Source: Stercorarius parasiticus
Taxonomy: Eukaryota > Chordata > Aves > Charadriiformes > Stercorariidae
Direction: 5' to 3'
NCBI GenBank assembly: GCA_013396915.1
Contig: VWZL01002554.1
Location: 265,176-329,175 of the forward strand
DNA: 64,000 bases
Below, piece after piece: positions 47,496-59,040 of this stretch. Position 1 is the first letter of the stretch. Every line of letters begins with the position of its first letter. The notes beneath the pieces were generated by a model. It was given only the letters and a program-made list of their open reading frames with translations. It ran no database searches and was not told the DNA's origin. The position numbers were made by a program, and so were the translations under genes.

Positions 47496-49237
47496 CACTG
47501 CATTGCTAATATTGACATGTGTTGGGATTCAGATTTGTGTGGAGAGGAAGCTTTATTCACCTGGAAATAAGCTTGTTTATATAGTGATTAATGAATGGAT
47601 GGAGATATATTCATTCTGCAGTTACAAAAGAAATGGCAGGTCATGTGGAGGTGACCAAGTCAGCTTTGAACTGTGTAGCTCAAGTAACAGTATCAGTTAG
47701 CAAATTTTGCTCAGAAAGCAGAAATACTCAGAAGATAAATGACAGCAGCAGCAGTAGCAGTTGTTAATCTTCGTGTACTAATGTTTCCATGAGTGCTTCT
47801 CAGCAGCTCTTTACGCTCATTTATGTGCAATATGGACATGCCCTCTAGGTACTTGCCAATACTAGCTTGCAGATAAATTAAATTTAGATAGGTAGTTGAT
47901 GCTTGCATGGTGTATGAAGCAAACTGCTAGTTGATACTGCTCAGTAAAGCTGTGGTTCTTTGAGGACGATGCTGGTGGCACTCAGCAGCTGCAGGGATTC
48001 CTGGAAAAATATTTTGCTTTGAAACACCTTTTTTCATGAGCCATTCTGGTGGTTGGAGGGTTTTGTGTTTTGTCTTTCACTGGGTTGTTTAACTGGGTTG
48101 CATATGTTAGAAAGCAAATGCATAACAGGCTGTGGCTGCTCAACTGAGGGGCAGTGATATCTGGCAGAGAAGCAAGAACAAGGGTCTGGAGGAGGAGAGA
48201 GAAGCAATAGGATACAAGAAACCTTTAAACCATCTCTGCTAATGAAGGATTTGTGTAGTGGAGCTACACTGAGATTGTCTGCTGCTCTTCATTTGCTGTG
48301 TAAGCAAGGCATGCTGGAGAGGACCGTAACAGCTGAAGGATTTAAATAATGAAAAAAACTCAATAGTACGGGGGTGGCTTTACAACTGCCTTCAGCTGAT
48401 GTGGGACAGTTTTCTCTTCTTCTTCCATCTCCAGCCACGCATTCCCAGTCCTTTTGCTATGCTGGCAGTAGTCCTCACATGCTGTAAAAGGGAAAAAGGT
48501 GCCAGCAGGAAACAGCAGCTGAGGTGAGGAGATTAAGGGGGCACTACTCCTTTTGATGGCAGCACTGATCTAAGTTGGTTTAATGTGGCCTTGAAACCAT
48601 TCCCAAGAACACTGGAAAAACCCTTCTAAACATATTGCTTTGGATAAAGAAACCTGTTAAGGGAGGTTTCAGAAAACTGTGCCTGAGCAGTGCAGGGAGG
48701 TTGACTGGCAGCTGATGAGGTGTTGGCCCTGGTGTGTTATTCACTCCAGCTTCATTGTCACTGGTGTTTTAGCTGTGGTTTTGGCTGCACATGACAGTAC
48801 AGTGAGGCAAAAGGCAAGCCAGCACTACGTGACATCGGGAGCTGGCTAGCTAGCTGCTAAATTATACTACTGATAAGAAAGGAGTGGCATTGTCACCTGA
48901 AAGGACGTGGGCCTTTCTCCATGTATCACAGGCTTGAAAACACCCCTTCCCTAAGTATCCATTTAGTACTTTAACCAAGGATGCTCTGTCTTGTCTTATC
49001 CATTAGAGCCACAAAGTCAGAATGAATCTCTGTGCAAACTGTCACTAGATCTTTCGCTCTGAATTTTCACTCTACCTTCTGTAGATCCTCATGGAGGTTA
49101 TTTTCTCCCCACCAGTATCTACTAGGAATAGCTACTGTAATTTAAAGGAAAAATAAGCAGCTGAAGAAATGTCAATACTTAAATGTGCAAGATGACCCTT
49201 TGAAATCATAGGTTTACAGGAAACTGGTCGTGTCCGT

Positions 49238-49262
49238 CCCCCCCCGCCCCATTCCCCCCCCC
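49238..49262 (-). other. C-rich tract (G-quadruplex/i-motif candidate)
   Basis: C runs of 8, 4 and 9 separated by G and ATT on the + strand. The minus strand has the matching G runs and could form a G-quadruplex with short loops. Homopolymer length here may also be unreliable. Confidence 0.6.
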
Positions 49263-51667
49263 GGCTTTTCTTTTATTATTCTCTTCCGTGTTTGAAAGAA
49301 AAGGTCATGTTTTAATGGAGCCAACAAACAGAATGTAATAGCAATACATGATAATAGTAGCATCATACAGGCTAGTATTTGAGGTGTATTTCTTTTGAAA
49401 CTAATTTGGCAGAAGAATTATTCCTCTATTAGTTGGCTCGTGGTCCTATTTTTCCCTTTTGGTAGTACCTGCAGTCTTTTCCTTTTCATTCAGAAACAAC
49501 AAGCACTGAAATAGCCATCTGGGAACGTGCCTTGATGAAATACTTGTTTCTGAGGCTGACTCTGGGGAGTCCTTCATGCTTTCTCACATCCCATACCTCT
49601 GGCAGAAGTTTCTATATAAAAAAGAGTTACCTGTAAGTCACGTAGGAGATATCCAAATCTCTGGAGCATAAGGGCAGTGCCATGTCTGAGGTGGCTTTCT
49701 ACGATCGCCTGGCTGTCATTGTGTCAGTAGGACAAAAGGATGGTTAGGATGATTTTTCCGGACATTGATGGAGCTTACCCCATCTCTTGACATTGCTTAT
49801 GCACATCTCATTCCCATGCCCCCAAGGACAGAGATGACTTCAAAACAAGGTCATTCATGTAAGCTCATTTATATTTCTTTTGCAAAACGTAACTACCTCA
49901 TTTCTTCCTTGAAAAAACATTGCCGTTTAACATAGGCACACAGGCTATTTGATAGCATATCTGGAGGCCAGGGCATGGTTCTTCATTCCATTTTTAACAC
50001 ACCTGGCTCCTTAATGCCAGCCAAAGAGGAGGAAGGAGAAGGGGCTATGTTACATGAAGTACTTCAGAGGCTTTAGCATTGGTACCTCCTCTGCTTGAGA
50101 GCTGTCCATGTTCTATGCTGATGGGCATAAAACTCTGCATGTAATAAAATAATCTAATAAATTAATCTAATTTTGTGCAGAGAAGGCTTACTAGATTTGC
50201 TTTAAGGCTAGTGGTAGGTAAGCAGGATGAAAGCCAGTGCGCCACTGTGCTTACTAACACTGGAATAAAAAAGCAAATGACACACTACCTTACTATGTGC
50301 TGTGGATGTATTTTCACACATTCGTTATAGCTCATGTGAGACCATGACAGGTAATTAGCACTGGTGCTTACTCCAGGCACCTTGTTTACAGAACTGTTTC
50401 TGGAAATGAGTTTTTCTGGAAAACATAGTATAGTCTAAGTAGCTGCTAGTACAGGTTTATAAGCAGGTGATTTATCCTGTTTTACTTGGATAGACATTTT
50501 TGTGTTTTCAGAATCCAGCCAAAGCGTTTCATAGTGGGATTGGAGTCCCCATCAAGTTCCTGTGGCTTTTCAAGTTCCTCTCCATCTGCTGAACTATGAT
50601 GCTTATCCCCACATACAACCATAGACTCCAACATGCCAGAATTAATTGGATTTAGCATGGCTTGAAACAGTAAAGGGTTAATGTTAAAGACATTTCATTT
50701 CTGTTTCCTTTGGCTGCTAAGAAGGGTGCGTGTAGACAGTTCAGCTGATGAATGCTTGTTTGGTTGGGAGCTCGGGTCTTCATTCAGTAATTTTCTTTCA
50801 GTGTTTTTTGTCAGGGGACTGAAAAAAAGGTTTTATAAATCTCACAGCAGTCACAAACTGGGAAATAAGAAAGACTTTTCCAAATTGAAGCTGTAGTGAA
50901 AATTAAGTAGACTTAAGGGACTACACAGTATGGAAGCTGTGTCCATAGATTTCTTGAATAGCTGTAGCCTGAATTTTGTGTTTGCTTTTAGAGACAATAC
51001 CCTCAGTGTTGTGAGCTCATCAGTAAAAATGTTATGTGTTGGCTTAGGTGGGGGAATGCAACTTTCGTTGATTCAGTTAATTCCATTAATAAGACAACTC
51101 AGATAATAAGGAGCAGAAATCCAGCAGGTTCAGTTTTGAAGTATCAAAATGTTCTGTTTGTTAGCTTTCTTTAGTTGATTGGGAACACCGCCACCTATCA
51201 AGTTGTCAAAAAAAAAAAATCTTTGTTCAATGCTTTAGTCTGTCCTGGATATCTCCTAACCATGCACTGTTACCAGTGCTTCTCTAATACATGTGAAGGT
51301 GGTTCTAATTTCTTCTGTCTTTTGCCCAGTGTTGAAAACAAAGTTAGGCAAGATGTTAAGCTCATGTAAGCTGTTGTATCATTATAAGGGTAAGTCATAC
51401 TTTGCTGGTGCTTGTGGTCTGAAAATGTGGCTTGATGATTACTGCACGGACTATAATTTAAGCAAATGCCTTCAGTCGCTTTCCACTGTGGATTTCCTTA
51501 GTTTTAAAATGTATTTTCAAAGATGTTAGTGGCTGCAGAAGGCAAAATATGTTCATCAGATGATGGCCTTCAAAAACCTGAACAGAATTCTAAAGGAAGT
51601 GTGAGTGGAAACATTTATCTGCATTTCAGATCTCTTTATCTAAATAGTTTTTTTCTGTCTTCCTCAG

Positions 51668-51873
51668 CAATGAAATGTCCCCCATATTTGACATATGATC
51701 ACTGCCACAAAGCCTGCATAAAGCACTGCGATAATAGTACCAAACTCAGTGTCTGCAAGGATTATCCCACAGAAGGCTGCTTCTGTCCAGACAGACAGGT
51801 GATTTTTAATGACAGCTGTGTTGATGAAGAAGTCTGCACACAATGCGTCAGTGAAGATGGCACACACCATCAG
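51668..51873 (+). CDS. VWF: VWF exon 38: TIL4 module and start of C1
   Basis: 206 nt. It completes Pro, then [12 protein letters not shown], and ends SEDGTHHQ in phase 0 (CAG|GTAACC). It has 68 codons against 66 in human (2201-2266); the two extra residues are at the DNSTKLS stretch. That stretch keeps an N-glycan site near human N2223, moved by a residue or two. CTQCVSEDG begins the first VWC module. Confidence 0.95.
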
Positions 51874-53079
51874 GTAACCATATACTTAGCAGCTCACCTT
51901 TGTAAGTGGTTGGGGTGCGTACTTTTGCAAGTAAATCTGTCATAAGTCTAACTGTTTTCCCCTTTGGAAAATAGTTTATTTTCTAGCTCAGTTCCTCATA
52001 ACCGGACGGCTGTCAGCCCCATGTAGCTCCCGTAGTGTGAAATTGGCTGGGACGGATATAAAATTCACAGCTGGGACTGTCCAGACCCGGAAATGCATGA
52101 CAAATTTCTGTGGAGGGAGGTCTAGAGGGAAAAGAGGAGGGATGGCATAAGTCAACATTTACCAAGATAAACACCCTAATTCAGCAGACTTCTACCAGTA
52201 ACGACAACTTAATTGTAAATCTGGAACCCTTGCTTAAAATGTATCATATTGTCTTTGCAAAGCTCGCTGAAATCTTTTCAGTCATTGGTGTGGAGCAGTG
52301 GGACCAAGAGGACCTTATGTCAAGTTGTATTAGCCTACCTCCTTTTTTTTTTTTTTTTTATGAGAATCATTCATTAGATAAAATTCATCATTTTAGTTTT
52401 ACTGAAAATCCACTTTCCTCAGCTCAGTCAGACCTCTCTGGCGGAATGGGATTGGGAAGAGCTGTGGGTGCTGGGTGCCAGACTGCAGTGAAAGAGACAT
52501 ACTGATGATTTCCCTTTCAGTATCACACAGCGGCTGTGCAAGCTCCTCCCTGAGTCCCCTGTTCCAAGTAGCAGGGGTTGTTCCTCTTCACCCCCAGATA
52601 CTCAACCTTTGGAGTTTTCACCTAAGTCAGACAGTTCTCTTATATCTGCAATTTTGTTACGGGGCTTTAAGAAGAAGGGGCTTTAATTTCAATATTTTAT
52701 GGGCTTTAGATTCTTAACAAGATTTTCGGATGGTCTTATCATACTCAGTAAACCTGCTGTCAAAGACGTAATTGTTTCTGTAACACAGATCTTCTGTAAA
52801 TAACAGAAGCCTCTGTGTGTGTGTGGATAGTCTATTCTTTAAGTAAAAAGGTAGATTTAAAAAAGTAAATGAATGTATGTACTCTGAATAACTTCATTTT
52901 ACACACACGAATTTATACTTGCATTTAGTTCAGCAAGAAATACGTTATAAATGTTTGCAGTTAAACTGAAAGGAGGCATATACTATTTGCAGCTGGGACA
53001 TCTCTTTAAAAGAATGTTCACATTGATTAATACAGTGACAAAAGCATCAAGCACAGCAGAGAGAACACCTTTCTTTAGG

Positions 53080-53420
53080 CGGCAGAGCACCAGCGAGCAA
53101 CGCACTTGACTCGGTGAGGCAAGTGTTCCAGGCACTGCTTTGCCAATGCGAGAGTCGCACATAGGGCAGGTCTGCCCTGGGTGTCCATGCATCCCACCCC
53201 CACGCAGGAAAGGTCCACGCCTGTCCGGGGGTCCCGCCTTGCCACGGCTTGTGCCTCAGTGCCGCCTGCTGGCACTGTCGCAGCCCAGCGCCATGGAAGA
53301 GAGTTCACTAAACGTGATCCTGAGGGTTTCCTGCTGCTGGGCAAGGGGCTGGTACAGGAGCCTCACAACACTAACCGCCCTCCTCAGGTGTACGTACCCC
53401 ATGGATGTGGGCAGCAAGAG
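53080..53420. promoter_or_regulatory. CpG-rich intronic islet, possible regulatory element
   Basis: I count about 17 CpG in roughly 330 bp, while flanking intron has almost none. Within it, 53259-53273 read on the minus strand is CCAGCAGGCGGCAC preceded by G, one mismatch from the common CTCF core CCASYAGRKGGCRS. Three overlapping open frames there are a consequence of base composition. Function is unproven. Confidence 0.35.
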
Positions 53421-54769
53421 GGGAGACACAGGGGAAGGGTGTTCTTTCGTTCCACAACTGCATCATCCCAATCACGTTTTTCAAATCAAAAGGTTAGAGT
53501 TTTCTGAAGGATTGAGCACATGTAGCTTGTCTTAGCTTTTATTTTAAGGTTACAGTATCTCCATACATGTGGCCATGATTCTTTCTTTGTGTTCTCTTTC
53601 GGGTCTTTGTTTTAAATACAGTGTCATTGGATTTGTGTAGTGCTTACAGAATTGGTAAAATGGAAGGGGAAAATAACCCAGTAGTTTTTGTAATAAAGGG
53701 AATAGAAAAAAGATCTTATTATTTCTCTTGAAGGGAAAAAAATAGCTTGCAATGTATATAATCACTGCCCTAAATACAGATCAGTTGTGCACAACCCTCG
53801 GTGACCCTGACAACTCTAACTATTGTATTATGATTCTATATGAAATGGTTATTGCAAATGCAGATTAAAGTCTAGGATCTGTGTGTCTTAAATCCCTGAA
53901 TCCTCAGGCAATGCAGTGCATTTCCCATTTAAATAATTGTTTCAAGCCCTCATGGAGAAAAGCTCAGCGCACATCTTGGGAATGGTGTCTGCAGCGATAT
54001 CTACTTGTTTCTGCAGAAGTTCTGAAATTCATGAGTTGTTGCATGCCCCTTAATGGCATTTTAATTCTGAAAACCTCTTGTCTGTACCCCGATGGTAAGG
54101 CTTAGATGCAGCTGCTGTGTGGATGGGGAGGTGGAGGGCAGGGGAGGATCAGCTCACACAGCGATTTGCGTCTCCACCATTGCAGGATTAGCTGTGTGAG
54201 GAATACAACAGGCAGTGCAACTGGTGGTGGGTTATGATTTCCTTAACCCCCTTCTTTCCCTCTGATGTTCGTTCCTCTCTTCCTTTCTAGCTCAGGTTGT
54301 GCTTGGGCTTACAGGATTCTCCGTACCAACACTCGTATAGAGCTCTGCTAACACCATGCTCTTTCTTGCTGTTTCTTCTGGTATTAGAAAGAGTCCTACT
54401 CACGCTGAAGAAAACCTGTGCAAAAATCAAGGCTGCTGAAAATGCTAGAGCAAAAGTTGTGTTCCTCTCTCTCTGTGTCTTGAAATGTCTTCAGGCTTTT
54501 CACATCGCCACCTGCAAGTGTAGGCATTCTCTATCAGCTGTATTCTCAGGACTTTTTAACCCTGAGGCCATTGAATGCTCTGGCAGAGGGTTCTGAGTTA
54601 TTTTTCCAAGCTCTGAGATAATGTTCTTTACTAGCATCAATGCAAGCTTTGTTTGACTAAAATAGATTTCCTATGGATTAACCGATCCTATGTGATTCGT
54701 TTCCTAAGCTTTGTTAAACCTCTGGTTGGCTTGTTCTAGCACGCCTGGCGTCTTATCCTTGCCATGCCG

Positions 54770-54788
54770 TTAACCTTTGAAAGGTTAA
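54770..54788. repeat. Short palindrome (9-bp arms)
   Basis: TTAACCTTTGAAAGGTTAA has perfect 9-bp arms around a single G. It could also be read as an everted AGGTTA repeat of the nuclear-receptor type, but that is speculative. Confidence 0.7.
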
Positions 54789-55783
54789 ACTGTCCTTTCA
54801 AGACTCCTGTGATGGCTTAAAATACATAGATATCTCTGGGTGCAGGTTGCAGTATGCTTAGGTATTTCATTCCTTCTTTTTACTAAAGGTCTTGGCAGAC
54901 GGTTATTTTTAAACTCCGCTCCAGGGTTTCTGGATGACACCTTTTCCCTTTGTGGCATCCTAGCCTACTCTATATTTTCTCTACCCAGAACCTGGATCAA
55001 TTGAGCAAATTAACGTTATTGTCCCATAGTGCATCTTTTCACTCTTACCTCCCTATTCACATGTGTGTTAAATGCGGATATTTCTTTATAGGTAATTTCA
55101 TCTTTAACCTCAAAGATTTCCCCCTCTTTCATCAGAAGGAGCAGTGGGTGAATAATGATACGTTTTACTGGCAGTTTCTGAATGTGCTCGCTACCTCCGG
55201 TAATGACACCATAGTGATTGTTTCAGATTTAGGGTTACTAATAGTGCTTTTCCAGTCTTCAATCCAATGGGAAATCAAGTGATGATGCCCCACATATTCT
55301 TAATAAAAAATATGCACTGTTTATTTCTCTGTGTTCGAGTACTACTAATTTGGGAAAGCAGCCACTTCCGTGTATTTCCCAAAATATTGTTGTTTCCCTT
55401 ATTACCACTGAACATCCAATCATGGTATGTAGTTGCACAAGTCCACTGTTACTCACAATAGCCTGAGATTGCATTTATAACATCTGAGCATTTTTCATTC
55501 TTAAAACAATAGTAATTCCTCACCCCATTCATGCATTCTTTGCATCTTTTGCTAAATTGGTACACGACAGTCATTTCAAAATTATGTGTCTCCTTAGGCT
55601 CTTACGGTTAACAGAGTAAGCAACCAATCCGGCATAGAGTCTTCTGGTTTTCCAAATTAATGTCATTTACTCTCACCTACTCCCATTGCTAACATACCAG
55701 TGACCAGAATATTTGATTTCTTTCTAACAATCATTTGGGTTTTTTGTTGTTTTTTTTTGTTTGGGTTTTTTTTTTTCATGCAG

Positions 55784-55886
55784 CACATGGAAACATGGAT
55801 TCCTGACAGGGAACCTTGCAAGATCTGCACGTGCCTTGATAACAAGAAAGTGAACTGCACTGTCCGACCTTGCCCTACTGCCAAAC
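55784..55886 (+). CDS. VWF: VWF exon 39: C1 module
   Basis: 103 nt. It starts [18 protein letters not shown] and ends CPTAK plus one base of a Pro codon (AAA C|GTAAAT). Thirty-four full codons equal human 2267-2300. The N-glycan site VNCT of human N2290 is kept. The CxxCxC pattern is typical of VWC domains. The next intron is only 109 bp. Confidence 0.95.
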
Positions 55887-55995
55887 GTAAATTGCTTTAA
55901 CTTCACGTATGATTGGACTTCAATTGATATTTTTGTTACCTAGTTTTCTAGGTCTTATCCAAACTTGTTTTATGGATGTTTTCTTCTTACTACAG

Positions 55996-56070
55996 CTGTT
56001 CAGTGTGGTCCCTGTGAAGTCCCTCGTCTGCGCAGGGACGCTGGCCAGTGCTGCCCCGAGTACGAGTGTG
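55996..56070 (+). CDS. VWF: VWF exon 40: end of C1
   Basis: 75 nt. It completes Pro, then [19 protein letters not shown] and PEYEC, with one base of a Val codon at the end (TGT G|GTAGGT). It equals human 2301-2326 without gaps. QCCPEYEC is the closing CC motif of a VWC module. Confidence 0.95.
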
Positions 56071-56596
56071 GTAGGTTCTCATAAACTGTTGGAATCTTCT
56101 TGGTCCATATTTTTATCAGATGCTTCAAAGGTATACAATCCCTTCTTTTATTTAATGCAATGCTCCATTTTTGAAACCACTGAATGTACGATCATCCGTG
56201 TGGAAAAATAAACAGCTCCTGAGGATGTGAGCATCCATTCACTTCTAAGTTGACTTTGTCCCTCTTTCTCTAAGAGGTGAGGAAGGGAATGGAGCAATTT
56301 GTTTTTGTCTACATGACATTAGAATGGTCTCTTTTCAAATATCTATTTTTGCATGGTCTATATCTGCACATTAAATATAACATTAGAACCTTAATCCTCA
56401 TAACCCAAGCTTGAACTGTTCCCTAAGCTATTTTGAAAACAAACTCTGACCTGCTGAACTCTTACTTACTTCTTATTTTAGGATAGCAATAGAGCGTAGG
56501 GGAAAAAAAGTTTAATGGGGACATGCATGTGCGTGTCTTTTCTTGAGGACTAACTAGTCAGGTGTGGTCTTACACACTCTCAATTTTTCTTCTTAG
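56071..56596 (+). other. Intron 40 (526 bp)
   Basis: No feature seen beyond splice sites. The acceptor is TTTTTCTTCTTAG. Confidence 0.7.
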
Positions 56597-56701
56597 TCTG
56601 TGATCTGGTTTCCTGTGATTTGCCTCCTGCCCCTGTCTGTGAGTTTGGCCTGCAGCTTGCTCTGACCAACCCTGGAGAATGCCGACCAAATTACACATGT
56701 G
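56597..56701 (+). CDS. VWF: VWF exon 41: start of C2
   Basis: 105 nt. It completes Val, then [18 protein letters not shown], and ends GECRPNYTC plus one base of an Ala codon (TGT G|GTAAGA). It equals human 2326-2361 without gaps. The N-glycan site of human N2357 (NFT) is kept as NYT. Confidence 0.96.
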
Positions 56702-57184
56702 GTAAGATATTTTTTTTTAGCAGGGAGTGACACTGGAACATTGCATTTGAGGAACACTGACAACTTCCTTTAGACATTATTTTTTCCCTCTGAAAGGTTT
56801 AATTTTGGAACCAACGGACATGTAATGATTTCACAGACTTGGAAGAAGGGTATTTTTGGCCCTTTCTAAGCACACTTTTGAATTAAGGAAAAGAGAAATA
56901 CTTGACTCTTGGACGTGTGTGCTCTGACCTTTATGCTTATTTTATGAATCTTTTTGATTGTGTATGAGACAAGAATATTTTGGCAGGGTAGGAGCTTTTC
57001 CTGAACCTGCAGCACAATCTTTGACCTGAGCCTTTTATATCTGCATTACTTGTTAGTCTTTATGTAGATTTATAACAGTTTTCAGTAGCAATTAGTGCCT
57101 TGCTGCCAGAGAACTGTCTCGTTCACTTGCAGCAGCACTCGGAAATGCCATGTGCTTGACATGGGACCCGCCTTTTTCTGCTAG
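56702..57184 (+). other. Intron 41 (483 bp)
   Basis: No feature seen beyond splice sites. Confidence 0.7.
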
Positions 57185-57390
57185 CGTGTAACAGAGAAGC
57201 ATGCAGCTTAGTTCAAAGACCTTCCTGCCCACCGCATCGAGAGCTGACTGTTAAGAAGACCGAGTGCTGTGATAAATACGAGTGTACCTGCAGCTGTACG
57301 AACTCGACAGTGAGCTGCCCTCTGGGATATCTATCCAGATCTCTCACCAATGACTGCGGCTGCATATCTACCACCTGTGCTCCAGGCAGG
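57185..57390 (+). CDS. VWF: VWF exon 42: C2 to C3
   Basis: 206 nt. It completes Ala, then [20 protein letters not shown], followed by [12 protein letters not shown], and ends STTCAPGR in phase 0 (AGG|GTAAGG). Sixty-eight codons equal human 2362-2429. The N-glycan site of human N2400 (NSTVSC) is kept. All cysteines match. Confidence 0.96.
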
Positions 57391-58125
57391 GTAAGGGGAA
57401 TGAAGTGTCACTTACACAGATGAGGTTATCTTTTATACATGGAGTGACAGCACCAAAGCAAGTGGGTAGCTAGCTATTAACAGACCCCCAACAAGGCTAC
57501 CTGATAATGATGCCAGGGCATTTTGAATTTACATGTGTCTGAGAGAAATACACTGTTGCCTCACGCTGTTGCTTGTTTTATTACGGTCATTTATTCTGAC
57601 ATAACCAATCCATTTTTTGTGACTTTGAGATAATCAGATTTTATATGTATAGAAACAAAAACCACGTGAAACTTCAAGGTCATTCAAGCATTAGGAATTT
57701 CAGAGGTAATTTTTAAATTTTTAATTTGCTTCTGGATAACAGAGGTACATGCTTTTGGATCAGTGCAGTTACTATATATTCTTTCAATCCTATACTAACT
57801 TTATTGAAATATTTGGGACACCTAAACTCCTTGTGCCCGTTGATTACCTTTGCCTCTGCCTGAGGAGGCATTGTATCCTATATGAACTATACTGCCACTT
57901 TTAAATTTTTGTCAAATTAATACCTGATTCTGTTAAAGCTTCACCAGGATATTTTTTTTTCTTATTTTGCCAACCTTTTATTAAGTTATATTCTGTTAAC
58001 CCTTAAGATAAGATTACTTAGAGGAGAGGTTGAAGGGCAATGTAAACTTTTCATTGAAGCAACCTTACCTAACAGCATAACATAGGGTTACACTGTCTTG
58101 CAGCTTAGGAGAGCTATCCTTTTTT

Positions 58126-58235
58126 TTTCTGTTGCTAAGTAGTTCATGACCTTGCATAAGTCATTTTATGTCTCCATGACTTTCTTGCTATATCTATAAA
58201 AATAAATGATGTTAATCTCTTCAATAACATGCTGT
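58126..58235 (+). repeat. Probable ancient MIR-type SINE remnant
   Basis: CATGACCTTGCATAAGTCAT, then TATGTCTCCATGACTTTCTT, then TATATCTATAAAAATAAATG match in order the MIR blocks GTGACCTTGGGCAAGTCACT, TGTGCCTCAGTTTCCTCAT and CTGTAAAATGGGGATAATG. It is the best MIR match in the window together with 3330-3440. Confidence 0.55.
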
Positions 58236-58555
58236 AAAATTTACTAATAGAAAATGCAATACAAGAGATGTCACTACTTTTGTAGTAGCTTTGATAGCCT
58301 AAGGATACAAGACAATGAATGCTTGTAGCTCAAAGTAGGATCTTTTCGGATCAGCTGATTTACTGGGAGGAGTTTTGCATGCCCAGCTCCTTCTACAGGA
58401 CTCACTGTTTATTATCTCTAAATATTGGGTCAAATTATACTTCCAGGGAAACTTGAGTCAGACCCTGGGGAATTCCACCGACTGCAGATAAAATTCTCCA
58501 ATTTATTTTTTATAAAACAGTAGCTTTGGTTGCACTTGTTTTCTTTTTTTCATTG

Positions 58556-58778
58556 ACTGGTTAGAGTTGGAAGGGACCTTAAAGATCATCTAGTTCCAAC
58601 CCCCCTGCCCTGGGCAGGGACACCTCCCGCTAGACCAGGTTGCTCAAAGCCCCATCCAGCCTGGCCTTGAACACTTCCAGGGATGGGGCATCCACAGCTT
58701 CCCTGGGCAACCTGTTCCAGTGTCTCACCACCCTCACAGTAAAGAATTTCTTCCTAATATCTAATCTAAATCGACCCT
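58556..58778 (-). mobile_element. CR1 LINE 3' fragment, antisense to VWF
   Basis: Starts GACTGGTTAGAGTTGGAAGG, then GACCTTAAAGATCATC, and runs through CACCTCCCGCTAGACCAGG and CAACCTGTTCCAGTGTCTCA to AATCTAAATCGACCCT. It is very close to the copy at 46956-47495 over the shared part. The terminal 8-bp repeats are not evident. Confidence 0.93.
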
Positions 58779-58890
58779 ATCTATGGTAGGTTTCACATCT
58801 TAAACAGCAGCCTTTTGGAGCCAGCAGTGTGCCCTTACAGCAGCAGTGTAAATAAGTGCTCTTTCATGTATTAATTATTGCATTCCATAG

Positions 58891-59040
58891 GTCTGTGTGC
58901 ACAACAACATAGTCTACCCTGTTGGGACAACCTGGGAAGATGGTTGCAGGGAATGCTCTTGCACGAGTATGAGGGATGATGTTACAGGACTTCAGATGAT
59001 GGAGTGTCATGACAAAGCATGTAACACATTCTGCTCTCGG
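58891..59040 (+). CDS. VWF: VWF exon 43: C3 module
   Basis: 150 nt, 50 codons, phase 0 at both ends (CATAG|GTC and CGG|GTGAGT). It equals human 2430-2479. It starts VCVHNNIVYPVGTTWEDGC and ends ACNTFCSR. It carries the CxxCxC centre of a VWC domain (CRECSC). It is the last VWF exon in the window; the RGD-bearing C4 region would lie in the following exon, outside. Confidence 0.95.

Larger units (their letters stand above)
44497..51667 (+). other. Intron 37 (7171 bp)
   Basis: Holds the longest CR1 copy of the window (46956-47495), a C-rich tract (49238-49262) and T runs (45460-45470, 46741-46754). No further exon is recognised, and open frames are short and featureless. Confidence 0.7.
51874..55783 (+). 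other. Intron 38 (3910 bp) with a CpG-rich islet
   Basis: Mostly AT-rich, but 53080-53420 is GC- and CpG-rich with a CTCF-like motif. A 19-bp palindrome lies at 54770-54788. The exon 39 acceptor is preceded by about 45 bp of T/G-rich sequence (55737-55779). Open frames overlapping the islet show no domain. Confidence 0.7.
57391..58890 (+). other. Intron 42 (1500 bp)
   Basis: Contains a probable MIR remnant (58126-58235) and an antisense CR1 fragment (58556-58778), which ends 112 bp before exon 43. Confidence 0.75.

Noticed and set aside
53140..53535. 131-codon open frame in the CpG-rich islet of intron 38
   Set aside because: Three overlapping frames on both strands are open because GC-rich sequence has few stops. 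No domain or homology is recognised.
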